DNA of 64,000 nucleotides from Talinum fruticosum (taxonomy: Eukaryota; Streptophyta; Magnoliopsida; Caryophyllales; Talinaceae). Below the pieces are notes generated by a model that made no database searches, was not told where the DNA came from, and was given only the letters and a program-made list of their open reading frames with translations. Both the position numbers and the translations under genes were made by a program. Shown piece by piece: positions 12,651 to 24,922 of the stretch; the stretch's first letter is position 1; the number at the start of each line of letters is the position of its first letter. The stretch spans positions 2,079,501 through 2,143,500 of the forward strand of contig JAITYX010000064.1 of NCBI GenBank assembly GCA_021018815.1. Direction: 5' to 3'.

Positions 12651-13211
12651 TAATCTTCTTCTTCTTCTTCTTCTTCTTCTCGTTGTTGTATTCGCTTCTA
12701 GTTGCGGTCAAAACTAATTAATCTTCTTCTTCTTCTCGTTGCTTGTTCATTTATTGTGTTTGTAGGCGAGCTCGAATTGGGTCGAGTCGCCGATTACTAG
12801 GAGAGAAAGGGAGGAGAGCGAGAGAGACGGAGGAGAGACGAGCAGGAGAGACGAGTGAGAGCGAGAGAGACAGAGATAGCGAGAGCGAAGAGCGGGGAGA
12901 GAGAGAAAGCGAGACGAGCGAGAGCAAGAGAGACAGAGAGAGGAAGGAGAGAGATTTTCTTTTTTTTTTTAATTAAAATCCTTGCATACGTGGCATTTAA
13001 ATATAATAAATTTAGTCAAAAATTGACTCCGCCGTACACGTGTCAAAAAATTTGCCACGTCAGATTTCCGACGAGTTGCCGCCCATAAAACTCGGTGGCG
13101 TTCTAATATTGGAAAATACCCCTAAAGTTGGTTTTGTTTGCAGTCAAGGAAATTGTTCGTATTATATTTTGCCAATACCCCAAAGTGTGTATTATTCCGA
13201 TCCAATATTCC

Positions 13212-13464
13212 TATATATATATATATATATGTTAGGTCTTTGAAGTGTCCCACTACGTCACTCTGTATCTTTCTTCTAAATCTCTCTCCTTGATCATGAA
13301 TCTTTGCTAATGTCAAGTCGGTTGAGTCCTTAATCCCGTAATCAACTCGGAATTATTCGGGATTGACTTCATTTCGTTGGATTTTAAATGAAGTGAAGCT
13401 TAATTACAAATCAATACTTGTTCAATTGACGGTAGTTATTTCCATGACCGAGTTTAATATATAT
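13212..13464. other. Intergenic spacer
   Basis: A TA run at 13212-13231 borders the preceding element. The rest is unremarkable, with no gene seen. Confidence 0.5.
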
Positions 13465-14368
13465 TAGGGGTGAGCACGACCGACAGGTACCATGGAAACG
13501 GACCGGAACCGGTCAAACGAGTAAGGGTAAGGTTTCTAAAATTTAGGAACTCGTCAAATGGGTAAGGGTAAGGTTCCTAAAATCAAACCACGGAACCGGA
13601 ACTCGGAACCTGTTTAGACAGAGTTAAGGTTTCGAGTACCGGAACCTGGAACCTAGAACCGTGGGTACCCGAACCCGTTACTAAAATTTTCGAAATTTTC
13701 AGTTTTGAGGCCCATGAAATTTTTAATTTTGAATTTCTAAAGTGTGGCCCAACTTATTAGAAACCCTAATCTCCTTCCCCCTCATCATTTCGCGTTGCTC
13801 CATTTCGCGTTCCTTCATTTCGCCTCTCTCGCGTTGCTCTGCTCTCTCTCCCCTCTCGTTGCTCTGCTCTCTCTGCTCGTTGACTCGCGTTGCTATGCTC
13901 TCTCTCTCTGCTGCTACTCGTTGACTCGCGTTGTCCGCTCTCTCGACGAATCGAACTTCATTTCGCGTTGCTCTGCTCTCGCCCCTTCATTTCGCGTTGC
14001 TCTATTTTGCCCCTTCATTTCGCGTTGCTCTGCTCTCTCTCTGCTGCTGCTGCTCGTTGACCTCCTCCCAGTCCTCTTCGGCATTGGCGTCGCCTCCTTC
14101 CTTCCTCCCGAGTCCCAGTCCCAACTCTTCCTTACGGCTTCGTCCTCATCGGTGCTCTCATTACGAAATAGGTAATTTCTTAATATCTTGTTGTAAACAG
14201 GGTACCCTGGAACCGGAACCGGAACCCGAGGGTAGGGGTAAGGTTCCTAAAATTCAGGAACCGGAACCCGAGGGTAAGGGTAAAGTTCCTAAAATTCAGG
14301 AACCAGTCAAACAGGGTAAGGGTAAGGTTCCTAGTTTTAGTATAGGGTACCGGAACCGCTCACCTCTA
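13465..14368. mobile_element. Non-autonomous hAT-type element (904 bp)
   Basis: The ends TAGGGGTGAGC and GCTCACCTCTA are inverted. The flanks are ATATATAT on both sides, consistent with an 8-bp hAT target duplication though low in complexity. The terminal 200 bp on each side is built of GGAACCGGAACC and GGGTAAGGTTCCTAAAAT motifs in direct and inverted orientation. The middle (13790-14060) repeats a TTCATTTCGCGTTGCTCT unit several times; this gives the Leu/Ser-rich open frame at 13744-14175, which is not a real protein gene. Confidence 0.75.
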
Positions 14369-15125
14369 ATATATATATAGTCAATATCTAAGATGGACAA
14401 ATTGATTATGGAGTCTTAAAACGTGTACAACCTTACCTATTCATATGTTCTAAATGGCTAATCTATTGTTATAACCCTAGAGAACCTATCTGTTTATTAG
14501 GTTGGCTCTCTCGATCAACTTGTTATCTATTTTAATGACTAATGATATATATGGTAAATTATACTACAAAGTATTAAATTGTACTATCATATAAAGAGTT
14601 ATCTTAATTAAAATAAATTATTAATCTAAAATACTAATCTCTAAACTTATTTGTATTATTGTATCTTATGGTAAGATAATTACACATAATATTGATAAAT
14701 TTATTATTATTTTTATATAACATGAACTTTCGAATTGCGGGTTTAAATTATATGTTCGTTATAGATGAAGTGTAAATCAAAATCTTCATATATATCAACT
14801 TTAATTTGGATTTAAATATTAAATTACTTGTTCCTAATAAACATGGTGGGTTCATAATAAAGAATGATCATACATGGAGTTGAAAAGATGAAAAATTGTA
14901 ATATTACAAGCCACGTCTAATAATTTGGATAAATCTTATAAGGTATCACTAGAATTACATTGCATATGTTTTTAACCTCAATATGCATTATACTAATAAC
15001 TTCTGTAGCCTTCCTCATTCCTTGGTCCACTAGCTCGAGACTAGTCATTTTCTTTGCAATATTTGTGTGAGATTTATAGACTCGATACTATATAGACTTA
15101 ATATAAAGGGTGCCTATTTTCCTCG
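14369..15125. other. AT-rich intergenic sequence
   Basis: No gene, repeat or domain recognised. Confidence 0.6.
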
Positions 15126-16837
15126 CACTACTACAGGAACCACTTTTAACGATAAGTTTTTAACAATGGTTAAAATGACAAATCGTCATGAAAACTGGAT
15201 CGGTTGCATTTTTGTAAATAACAAGCACTTTTTAATACATATGACGACGGTTCTAATGTAAGAACCATCGTCATAGGTTTTCTGAAACATTTAACTACGT
15301 TTGTTCTAACAGAACCATCGTTAAATGTGACATATGACGACAGTTATGTCACGTAACCGTTGTCATATGTCTTTCGGATCGACTTAAAACGCGATCTGTT
15401 ATTTTCACGCCTACTTGCAACACTCTCGGTCTTATCGCTTTCTACGCTTTTCTCTCCTCCATGAACCTCCTCATCGGATCCGGAATTCGTTCCTTGCCGC
15501 CGGTCGACTTGAATTGGTAAGCCTCTCCTTACTCTCGCCATCTATATCTCCTCTCTCTTAATCTTTCATTTCTTTATAGTTTCATCCCTTTTTTTTTAAG
15601 TGTATATCTCCTCAAATTCTTGTTGTCAAGCCTTTCCTCACCCTCGCCGTTGTCGATTCTTATGTATGAATCTCTATCCTCTCTTATTTTTCACTTTAAG
15701 TTATTTAGAAAATTATTTTATAGTTAAATGTTGAATGTATTTGCGGTAATTATGTGAATATTAAGAGTGTGGGTAATGTTTGAGATTATTGAAATGTTGA
15801 ATCTTTGTTGAAATGTTAAATATTGAGAATGTGGGCAACATTTGTTTAGTTTATTAAGTTAGAAATTTGTGAAATATTTGAGATTTTGAGAAATGGGTTA
15901 GGAGTTTAGGATTTGTGGTAATTATAGTGAAATATGATAGGTAAGGATGGTAGATCAAAAGAGTGCATCCAAATTTGTTTAGGGTTTTAGAGAAATAGAA
16001 AGATAATTTGGATATAGGGTTATCTCCAAAAAACATTCTCATAAAGATAAATTTGTATCCAAATTTGTTTATTTTGATGAGGTAATGTTGGGGTGAACTC
16101 ATCTATCCAATATTTATGTGAAAAAGTTCATCTCTATTTTCCCGAAGAAATGCTTTTTATTAGATTGAGTTATGTGTTTGTCTTTATGACTATATTGCTT
16201 ACTTGGAGTTTGTGTAGAGGTAGGCTACCTCTGCAACAACTCCAAACAAGAAATATCATCATAAAGACAATGACATAACTAAATTTACTACAAAAGTATG
16301 ACTTTGGGTAAATAGAGATGAACTTTTCACATAAATAATGAATAAATACTCTTTGTATTATAATTTTACATTTGTATTATATTCATTGTTATAACTTTCT
16401 GTGAAGATTTATGGAATTGTGTTTTCGAACTTGTTCAATGGAACTTGTTGTGGTTGTAGTAAGTGGGAAATTTACCTTCTTGTATTGTAAGTTGTGATGT
16501 ATTTGGAAAATTACGATTGTTAGTTGTTGCCCTGCAAGTTGTGATGTATTGTAATAAGTTGTGATGAATTTTGTACGGGAGTACGGAAAAAACAAAAAAA
16601 TTATTTTAAAAAAATTTAGGCATATTGCGGCAGTTCTTACATTAGAAACATCGTCATATGCCCCTGCCTACATGACGTATGACGATGGTTCTAGTATAAG
16701 AACCATCGTCATAGTTTATATATGACGATAGTTCTTACATTTGAACCGTCGTCATAAGTAACATTTAACTACGGTTTTACAATGACAGCCACATACACTT
16801 AACCGTCATTAAAGGTCACTTTTAACCGTAGTAGTAT
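15126..16837. mobile_element. Non-autonomous CACTA (En/Spm-type) element
   Basis: The left end reads CACTACTACAGGAACCACTT. The right end is its degenerate complement (AAGTGACC..CCGTAGTAGTATG reading inward to outward). The outer 250 bp at each side carry many direct and inverted copies of a GACGATGGTTCT/AGAACCATCGTC motif, the subterminal array typical of CACTA elements. No clear 3-bp target duplication remains and the exact right end is uncertain by a few bases. No transposase is present. Confidence 0.75.
16112..16337. repeat. Fold-back: two ~110-bp inverted arms with no loop
   Basis: The arms 16112-16219 and 16220-16337 are inverted copies, about 80 percent alike by eye. Conserved blocks are TTCATCTCTATTT near the open end, GTCTTTATGA in the middle and AGAGGTAG at the tip. 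It lies inside the CACTA element. A transcript through it would form a long imperfect hairpin, like an evolving small-RNA locus or an inserted fold-back MITE. Confidence 0.7.
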
Positions 16838-17294
16838 GGATAATTTTGGTGTTTAAATTAATAACTTAACAAAATTATTTTCTTTGTAATTTCGTTATGT
16901 AGCCAGAATATCTATGAGATAATATGAGTTTTACTGAGTAATGGCTACGTGGTTTGAAACTTTTCTTTTCATATTTAAACGAGTCATAAATCACAATACA
17001 ATTAACATATATATCGATGAGATAATAATATTATGGGGACAAAGTGTTTGCATTATTTAAGAAACATAGGTAGAAAATGAGGGATCCTTAAGAAAATGGA
17101 GTGACAAATGTGTTTTTGAAAGCACATCTAGAAGTAATGGTGGTTAGAAACTTCACTCATATGTGAATAATAGCCAGCATAAAGAGGCTTAGAAGGTACA
17201 ATTGGATAACTGCTTGTTTTGGCAAGTTCTGACTGTATACTTTGAAGCAAAGTATCTTGTCTAGTACGTTCGCTAGATTCGGCCATTTAGAGCA

Positions 17295-17770
17295 TTCTCA
17301 TGCTTGGATTGTGCTCTGAGTTCACTCATCACCAAATCCAGGATAAGCAGATCCATCTTATTAGATGGGGATAAATCTTTTAGTAGATATATTAAGCTCA
17401 ATTTTGATGGGTCTCACAGTAATGATAATGCGGTTATAGGTTTTGTTTTACGGGATAAAAACGGTAAATTGTTAAGAGTTGGAGCTTCTAACCTATTGGC
17501 TCCACCACACCAATCTTGGTTGAGGAAGCTAGTACTCTTAGGTTTGGACTTCAAAAGGCACAATGGAAGACGACAATAAAATCATTATAATGTGATTAAA
17601 GGGAAATCCAAGCATTTATGGCAAGTTGGCCATATTATCAAGGACATCATTATTCTCATAAGCAAATTTATTAGTTGTATTTGTAGAATTAATCATATTT
17701 TTAAGGATTTTTGTACAACTATAGCACCTTTTGGACATTTTGTTTCTTGCTCTTCTCCTTCACTATTATA
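17295..17770 (+). pseudogene. RNase H-like domain fragment (RVT_3 type), decayed
   Basis: The frame from 17304 contains YIKLNFDGSHSN followed by VIGFVLRDKNGKLL. This is the start of the plant RNase H-like domain found in non-LTR elements and related host proteins (first catalytic Asp in LNFDGS). After a frame change, VGHIIKDIIILISKF and INHIFKDF at about 17620-17710 match the family's C-terminal part. Stops and shifts make it non-functional. No other LINE domains are visible nearby. Confidence 0.6.
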
Positions 17771-19567
17771 ATAAATGATAAGTTAAGCAGAACCATTATA
17801 AAAAAAGTTGTCTAAGTATACGTATATGTCTGTACTCTATTTACACTCTTGTAAAAAAAAAAAAAAAACTCCCTTTAACTTCCAACACCTTTCTCTTACT
17901 TACCATTTATAGTAAAAGGAAAGAGATAGTCACGAATAGGAGAGTCTGAGGACATTGTTTTTTAGGGGTGTGGGGGCAGATTAATTATACAAATCGATGG
18001 GAAGGGAACACAAGGAACGATAAGGGGAAAAAAGTGATCAAGTTTTCCTGATTTGGATTTGTTAAGCAGGAGAATGAACCAGAAAACATGGTAACTTATT
18101 TATTAAAAATCTTCCCTTTACCCCATTGACCCTCAGGGTAAACAAAAATTGAAATTAAAAAATGGTTTATTTTATTTAATTTTAACTTACATTAATCTTA
18201 TAATTGTCCACAATTCCTTACACTTACAACTTTTGTAACTGGATTGATTTAACATTTATTTTTCTCGATAAGATTCTAAAATAAAATTTTATAACTCCAA
18301 TTTGGAGAAAAAAAAAAAAGTATGTGAAATATACATGTACATACCTGTATATGAGTTATTTCTTTCAATATGAAAATCTAATATGATTACGGATTGTCCT
18401 TTTTGAATTTTTCAATAGTTGACTGGATTGATTTAACATTTATTTTTCTCGATAAGATTCTAAAATTTGAGTCTTATAATAAAGAAATTTTCATTTAGTG
18501 ATGTTTACTCATAGACCAACAATAATGTCGAATCGGGTTAAAGGAATATTAAGACAAGAAAAATAAAAATTGATATGAGAAGAGAAGTTATCTTGCTTCC
18601 AATGGTGTTATGGTGGGTTATAAGTGACATGATTTTCAATACCTAATTTCTCAATTGCTTGACAATTAGAAAGAGAAATTAGGGACTTTTTTGTGACTAA
18701 TTGTATAGCAAAGGTAGTATTTGACATATTTGGATAGCTTTCTTTTATAGAGGTATTTGCATCTCCATTTAAATTCATGCCTTTATAGTTTATTTTCTTT
18801 TTGGGATGTTTTTTTTGGAGATAGGATGGAGCCTCTGAGTCGTTAAGTAATAAAAATGCACCTTATCATCAAATTCTTTTTGCTTTTTCGGCTTTTAAAA
18901 AGTAATAAAGTTACATAAATATATGGGATACAGAGTTGCCTTTAATCCTGCCATAAAGTCCATGATTGCTTCTAACAGCTTGAATTATTTTTGGACAAGC
19001 AATATGTGTTTTTTTTTATTTTTTTTTTATTTTATTTTTTACGAAAATCAGTCATTCTATTATTAGGCTATTTTTTAAGGGGTAAATACGAAAAAGCAAT
19101 TAATGAATTATTATTTAATTTATGAAAATATGAGCATTGTGCTTTATTTCTTTTCTATTGTACCACCATACTTTTCGTCCTTTCTTTTTCTAACCTATTT
19201 TAATTTTTTTTTTTATGTTTAAGTTAATTTGTTTTTAGAAAAAAGTTAATAACGTTTGATAAGAACAAAAATATTTCATTGCTACATAACATAGCAACAA
19301 CAAATATGTTGATTAAATTACCGTTGCATCAAATCAATCTTGTAATACAATCATGGTTATATAATAAGTAATATTTATAATTATAAAGTAGTTTTTAAAT
19401 TGTCATACTCTCATATAACCAAACAAGTTAATGAAAATACAATTAATAATTTTTTTTGTATTATATGTTGGATTACACCCAACCAAATATCGGAATATTC
19501 GGCTAATTTTATATATTATTTTTTATTCTAAGTGGTATCCTACATAACATTTTTATGCTTGTGTCGA
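17771..19567. other. AT-rich intergenic sequence with one direct duplication
   Basis: A 46-bp segment starting GGATTGATTTAACATTTATT is present at 18241 and again at 18424, nearly identical. No gene recognised. Confidence 0.6.
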
Positions 19568-20843
19568 GGGAAATTAATTTTTAGTACCTTGAGGTATGTG
19601 ACATTTATTTTTAGGGCCTCACCTTTTTTACCTAATTTTAAAGTACCCTCACCATTGTAATTTGTTTAAAAAGGGATTACTGTGTATAAATTGACTGTTA
19701 GACAATTGAATTTACAATTATACCCCTGCATTGGGATGTGAAGTTTTTTATTTACTTTCACCCACCTTTATTTGCTTCAAACATGACATGATCTTCTCGA
19801 ACTCTTTTCCTCGAGCGAACCTCCGGAAGAGGAACCATAACCAAACCTCCACAAACCTTGCAAAATCAAAGATCAAGGTCCATAACTTGCTTCGACTTCA
19901 CAAATCTTCCCCTTCGGACCTGCCCATTTCACAAATTCACCGCAATTACCGCCTTCGTAATAAGGTCAACAAGGATTTTTTAGGATTTCGAAATCTGGTA
20001 CTCGAAATGTTCCGCTCGATAAGCATCATGGGCATTTCTTTCCACTCCAAGAACTCCCACAACCTTCCGTTCCTAATCAAAATTTACTATAATTAGTTTC
20101 GAGTATAAAAAAAATTGCATTTCAAATTACTCAAATTAAAGGAAAGCATTCATATCAAAACTTTGCTACAGCAAGCAAGATCCAAAAAAAGCACAAGAAC
20201 ACTTGTAACTCATCTACAACAACCAAAAATTCAAGGATAAAACTTACTCTTCTCGTACAAAAATTGCATTCCAAATTCCCATTAAATTCAAAACTTTTAA
20301 CTCATTTACAACAACCAAACATTCAAACACAATAAGTACAAATTCAAACACAGCAAGTAAGATCCAAAAAAACAAAATTTACAGTTTATGGAAGGATATG
20401 AAGGAAATTTAAGGAAGGAGATTAACGAAATTCGAACACAACAATCACACAACAATTGGAAATGGAGAAATCTACACTTTAAGGAAGGAGATGAAGGAAT
20501 TAAAAAATGAAATTTAAAGAACAACACTTACCTTCTCTTCTCGACAATGGATTCCACAATTTTGGTTGGAGATGAAGGATGAGAGCTTCACACTTCAAAA
20601 ATGGTGGAAATGAAGAGGAGAGCACAAGTTTTGCTTTTATATTTTTACCTACATGTATTTAAGGGCATTAATGGTAATCTAACTGCCATTTCTTTCCTAA
20701 ATTGTTCACTCATCGGATTTTTAATTGTTAATCCCAATAATGTCAATGCTCCCTACGATGAGGGTAACTTAAAATTAGGTAAAAAGGTGAGGCCCTGAAA
20801 AATAAATGTCACATACCTCGAGGTACTAAAAATTAGTTTCCCG
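19568..20843. mobile_element. Mutator-like TIR element (about 1.28 kb)
   Basis: The ends are inverted over about 100 bp, beginning GGGAAAtTAATTTTTAGTAC and including AGGTATGTGACATTTATTTT. The flanks ttgtgtcga (19559-19567) and ttgtgttga (20844-20852) match at eight of nine positions, the 9-bp target duplication size of Mutator-like elements. The interior holds a decayed GRF-like zinc-finger frame on the minus strand and no transposase. Confidence 0.75.
19755..20045 (-). pseudogene. Decayed GRF-type zinc-finger-like reading frame
   Basis: On the minus strand from about 20034, one frame reads CP, a stop, CLSSGTFRVPDFEILKNPC, a stop, then PYYEGGNCGEFVKWAGP. This resembles the zf-GRF pattern (C.C, then NPGRxxY, then C..FxWxD). 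Both stops could be CGA-to-TGA type changes; the second replaces the Arg expected in NPGR. A following frame to 19755 would give a hydrophobic and basic tail as in small plant GRF proteins. GRF domains bind nucleic acid in known cases. The call is pattern-based only. Confidence 0.45.
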
Positions 20844-20914
20844 TTGTGTTGATCATTTATGTATTCTACCTAGCTAGCTTTAATTTAAATGTTATTGTAC
20901 GATAAATATGATAT

Positions 20915-20915
20915 G

Positions 20916-20976
<61 letters not shown>

Positions 20977-20993
20977 TTATTTATTTATTTATT
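20915..20993. repeat. (TA)n and (TTTA)n microsatellites
   Basis: About 50 bp of TA is followed by six copies of TTTA. Just outside the Mutator-like element. Confidence 0.9.
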
Positions 20994-21750
20994 GTTAGAG
21001 ATGATTGTATTTTTTCAATAATTATAACTAAAAAAGCTAAGTAAGTTTAAGGGTGCAATAGCTATTGCAACAAACTAGTTACCAAAATACTAAACCATAA
21101 TGGAATTGAGGGGATTAAACCTCTCCGCCCTGCTTCTGCTTCATCACGTGTCTCATTTTCTTATGTTTAAAAGTCCATCAATTTGACTACCTTTCACGAA
21201 CATCAATTCCATGCTTGATTAATCATTTGCTAGAGATTATTGTCATTGAAATGTTGCGTTAAGAAGCAATGTGCTACTCTGATTACGACAAATTATTCTG
21301 TTTTCAGGTTTTTATGACATTCAATTCAACTAAAACTAAGATTCATTTAAATGAAGTAGAACCTTCACACTTCTCATTAGGCCCTCGAAAGCTAGTGCAC
21401 AAAAACTTGAAAAGCTTGACTCTACAGAAGCTGGGGCTTAAGGAACAAAAGAGCCCAACAAAGAAGCTCAGGTTGGTACATATACACAGGCCCATAAGGC
21501 TTCCAAAGAAGCTCGCTTGCTTTTGTTTTTCTCCTTCATTCCTTCAATCAGGCTACTAATGGGCACTAAAAATTCTTGGCGGCGAAGCATAATATGTACT
21601 CGTTTTTTTAACAAGTATTATATGCTTTTTAATCTCAAAAATAATTTCACCCTAAAAATTTCATTCAAAAAACTTTGATGGCAATCGTCAGCCGTAATCC
21701 CAAGTATAAGCTTTGTTGAATACAAGACCTCTGTGCTCTGCTCTTCACCA
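20994..21750. other. Upstream intergenic region of the F-box gene
   Basis: An open frame at 21269-21559 (96 codons) shows no domain I recognise. The remainder is presumably promoter and leader of the gene beginning at 21751. Confidence 0.4.
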
Positions 21751-22864
21751 ATGGCGGATTGGTCCCAAATCCACTTCGATATTTTGTTCCTGATCATAAA
21801 CAGGATCACCTCCATCTCCGATCACATCAGAATCAGTGGTGTCTGCTCATGGTGGCGCTCCGTGGCAATGCAGTATCGCTACACCCTCCCCCATCCGACT
21901 CCCGCTCTCATGGTTGCTACTTATGCCTTCCCAACTCGCAGCCAATTGCTGAGTTTCCCCAGGGAAACTCGCACTTACCATGACTTAGGCCTCTCCTCCC
22001 GGGATCGGTGCTGTGGGTCTCACAAAGGATGGCTCTTTCTCGTCGAAAAAGGCTTCAACTCCATCTATCTTTTCAACCCCTTCATCAAAGAACGCCGTTC
22101 TCTCCCTGTTTGGATTTGAACTCAGTTACCACCATCCAAAAGGCTGTTCTTTCTTCTTCGCCTTCTGCTGATGCCAATTGCATCGTTTTGATCCTCTTGT
22201 GGTCACTCGATATTATGTTTTGCAGGATTGGGGATGAATCCTGGACCAATTTAAATCACGGCTATTACTTTCGCCAAATGCCACACCCTCTTAAATCCTG
22301 GACCAACTTAAATCACGACTATTACTTTGACCGAATGCCACACCCTTTCTTAAGAGATGCTCTGTTTTTGGGGACCGATTCTATGTGGTGGACTGTTATG
22401 GAGAGATACACACTTGTAATTTTGAGAATCAAGACATGGAAAAGGTTTCTCCTCAGCCAGAGGATGCAACTAATAACAGCTATCGGGGTACATATAAATG
22501 GTACTTAGTGGACATAGAAGGGGAAATGCATAGGGTACAAAGGGTTTCCCAAAACGGGGGTAAGGGTTCAACCAGAATGTTCTTGATCTCAAAGATGAAT
22601 GCAAATAACCAGTGGATCTCTGTTTCAGATTTGAAGGAGTATGCTCTATTCTTGGGATGGAATAATTCTCTTGCTGTTTCTGGTTTCGAGCAGGGTTCTG
22701 GGATTAAGGGCAACCGGATTTACTTTACCGATGATATGCCCCTAAACTTGAGAGATATGGGCATTTTTGACTTAGGTGATTCAAGTATCAAACCACTTTG
22801 TCCGACCCAACGTAAGTGGTTGGGGGATCGACCTCCTGTTTGGGTTGCTCCGATTCCATGGTAG
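21751..22864 (+). pseudogene. F-box/DUF295 (SKIP23/KIB-like) protein gene with frame breaks
   Basis: Three overlapping frames make one protein of about 370 residues. Frame 1 (21751-22119) starts MADWSQIHFDILFLII, an F-box in which W/SxIHxDIL and the SDHIRxxxVCxxWRS block are visible. Frame 2 (about 22110-22370) begins LDLNSVTTIQKAVLSS. Frame 3 (22374-22864) carries the DUF295 C terminus with RIYFTDDMP, DMGIFDLGDSSI and PPVWVAPIPW. F-box proteins are SCF ubiquitin-ligase adaptors; the DUF295 part is a predicted beta-propeller. The frame 2/3 switch is a G run (22370-22373) one base short. A 57-nt in-frame tandem duplication (22239 and 22296) repeats 19 residues starting SWTNLNH. Either a pseudogene or an intact gene with two indel errors; intronless as usual for this family. 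Confidence 0.75.
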
Positions 22865-24922
22865 AGGGTATCAGAGTTTGAGTTTGAGTAGAGAATGGAG
22901 AATTACTCCTGTTTTGTTAGTGCGAGAAGTGGATGGATTTGGTCATACTTAGGATTAGTGGGTGATTAGGTTAAAGTGTGTCTTTTGGGGTCAAGTTTGT
23001 TCTTGCAGTTTGGCATCTAACAACATGCCTTCCTTTGCGTATTTATTTATAACATTCTATGATGCAGTTGCCAATTTGATGATTTTAGTACCTTATTTTT
23101 GACGTGTATATGGTATATTTGTAACATGCTAATTTCAATTTTTTGCTACTGATTAAGATGTGAGTTATATAAGTTTTTACATGCTCACCAATTTGAGAGT
23201 TGAGACTTGCTAACTTGTCTATTCCCCATGGACATTGTATTTTCTTTTACTTGCCTAGCACCATCATCCACATGTGAAAAGTAAGCTATTGGCCCACATA
23301 ATCAAATTGGCAAGTCAAAGTATAATACTGTATTAAAGAGTAGTAAATACATATGATTCTCGTTACTCTTTCTTTGGGGGTAAGATAATTGTATTGAAAG
23401 CACCATATATATCTCATGGAGAGATAAATTCTACTAGTGAATAAACAATAAATTTATCCACGTCTTATATGTATGTGGGAGTATACATTCTTGTGTATAT
23501 GTTAACGAGATGGTTGGATGAACAGAGAAATATGGGAGATTTTATGAGCCTAATCTTTCTCTCTCCTAAGGATATATAATCCTAAGAGCATTTAAGAATT
23601 TGCAGGAATTATCTATCTTTGTGGCTCTAATGAAATTTGAAGCCTCACCTCCTTCTTTGAGGCATAGTGAATCCCCACTATAGCAAGGTTTTTTTTTTTT
23701 TGGTAATTTTTAGTTGCGCCTAATGGGATGGGAGTAATGTTTTTGATGGTATTCTAATTGCACCTAATAAATGGAAGTTTCATTTTGTTTTATGCCTTTC
23801 CTTAGTTAGAGTATTCCCATGAGATATAGCCATATAGGCCTCTAATTGGACTTATTTATGAATGTTAAAAAAAAAATCAAATGTCATAATATCATATAGA
23901 TGTCCTGTAAAAATAATATGTTTGCAAATAGGAATTTCAGTGTTAAAGAATGTATAATAGATTATCTTCAAATTGTTGTTGGGCGTTTAGTATCTAAAAT
24001 CATATTAAAGATTTTTAAAAAATCACATAATTGACAAGGACCCCATATTGTTTGAATAATTGCTGAATTTTAATGCATTCTGGGCATTTTGCAATGACAG
24101 TAAGTTCTCAGTTTGACAGCAAGCTCATGGGCAAGTTTTGCATTGACAATACATTGAGGCTTTTTGACAAAAGCTCAACTGACTGATATTAAACATCACA
24201 GCTACACATTAGGAAGCTTCATCGATGCAATTTTACAATAAAATATGAAAAGAAACCGTTACATATGATCAAGCATATAAATTTGTTTTCTATACATAAT
24301 TCGTGATTAGTAGCCACCAAGCATTATTTAGGGTTTTTCTTATGAATTTTCTATACATATATTAAATTGTTTAACCTAGATAGATGCATGGGGCGAGTGA
24401 CCAATTTCTACAATATTGCAATAATACAATATAATTTTTGAACGGAAATCATCTCACTCTCACATAAAAAAAACTTATTACACCTCTTTTGTTGATCAAA
24501 TCAACCCGATGTTAAGACAATCGTTTAACCCATGTTAATCGTAATTTGCACGAAGCTATTCAAATAAATTTGCGTGTTGTTGTGTGCATAATCATTGAAA
24601 TAGATCTAGCAAAAGTCGTCTGATATCTCCATATGCTTATAAGAAGGCTATCATCATCACCATAAATGTCTAAAGAAATTACATACATAACTAACATAAC
24701 GATTTGAACAATAACAAGTACTTTTATCCTCACATCGTATGATACCCTGGATAATAGTTGAGTAAATACAAAATATTGAATACTAAAATTTTGTTATTAT
24801 TTTTTAATATTTTTATTTATAAAAAGTATAATATATAACTGCTATCATATATCATATTTAATATCTCTAATATTCCATATTTATGTCCCTTCTATAAGCC
24901 CTTATTTTGCTTGAAGGCATAT
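22865..24922. other. Intergenic region
   Basis: No gene found. The segment 23500-23610 (blocks such as TTGGATGAAC, CTAATCTTTCTCTCTC, GAGCATTTAAGAATTTG) is a diverged copy of 44690-44790, so it is a dispersed repeat. Confidence 0.6.

Larger units (their letters stand above)
11208..13211. mobile_element. Long-TIR DNA transposon carrying a host gene fragment (Pack-MULE-like)
   Basis: The left 11208-11470 and right 12950-13211 segments are inverted copies, about 260 bp long and roughly 90 percent alike. Both start with a TATTGGATCGGAATAATACA-type end and run inward through matching blocks such as GACACGTGTA to a poly-A/CT stretch. The element is flanked by TATATATAT on both sides, which could be a 9-bp target duplication but is low complexity. 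Inside are CT/GA-rich arms and a degenerate fragment of a methyltransferase gene (12118-12650). It encodes no transposase. Long TIRs plus a captured exon fragment match what is known of Mutator-like Pack-MULEs; class assignment is inference because the TSD is uninformative. Confidence 0.7.
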
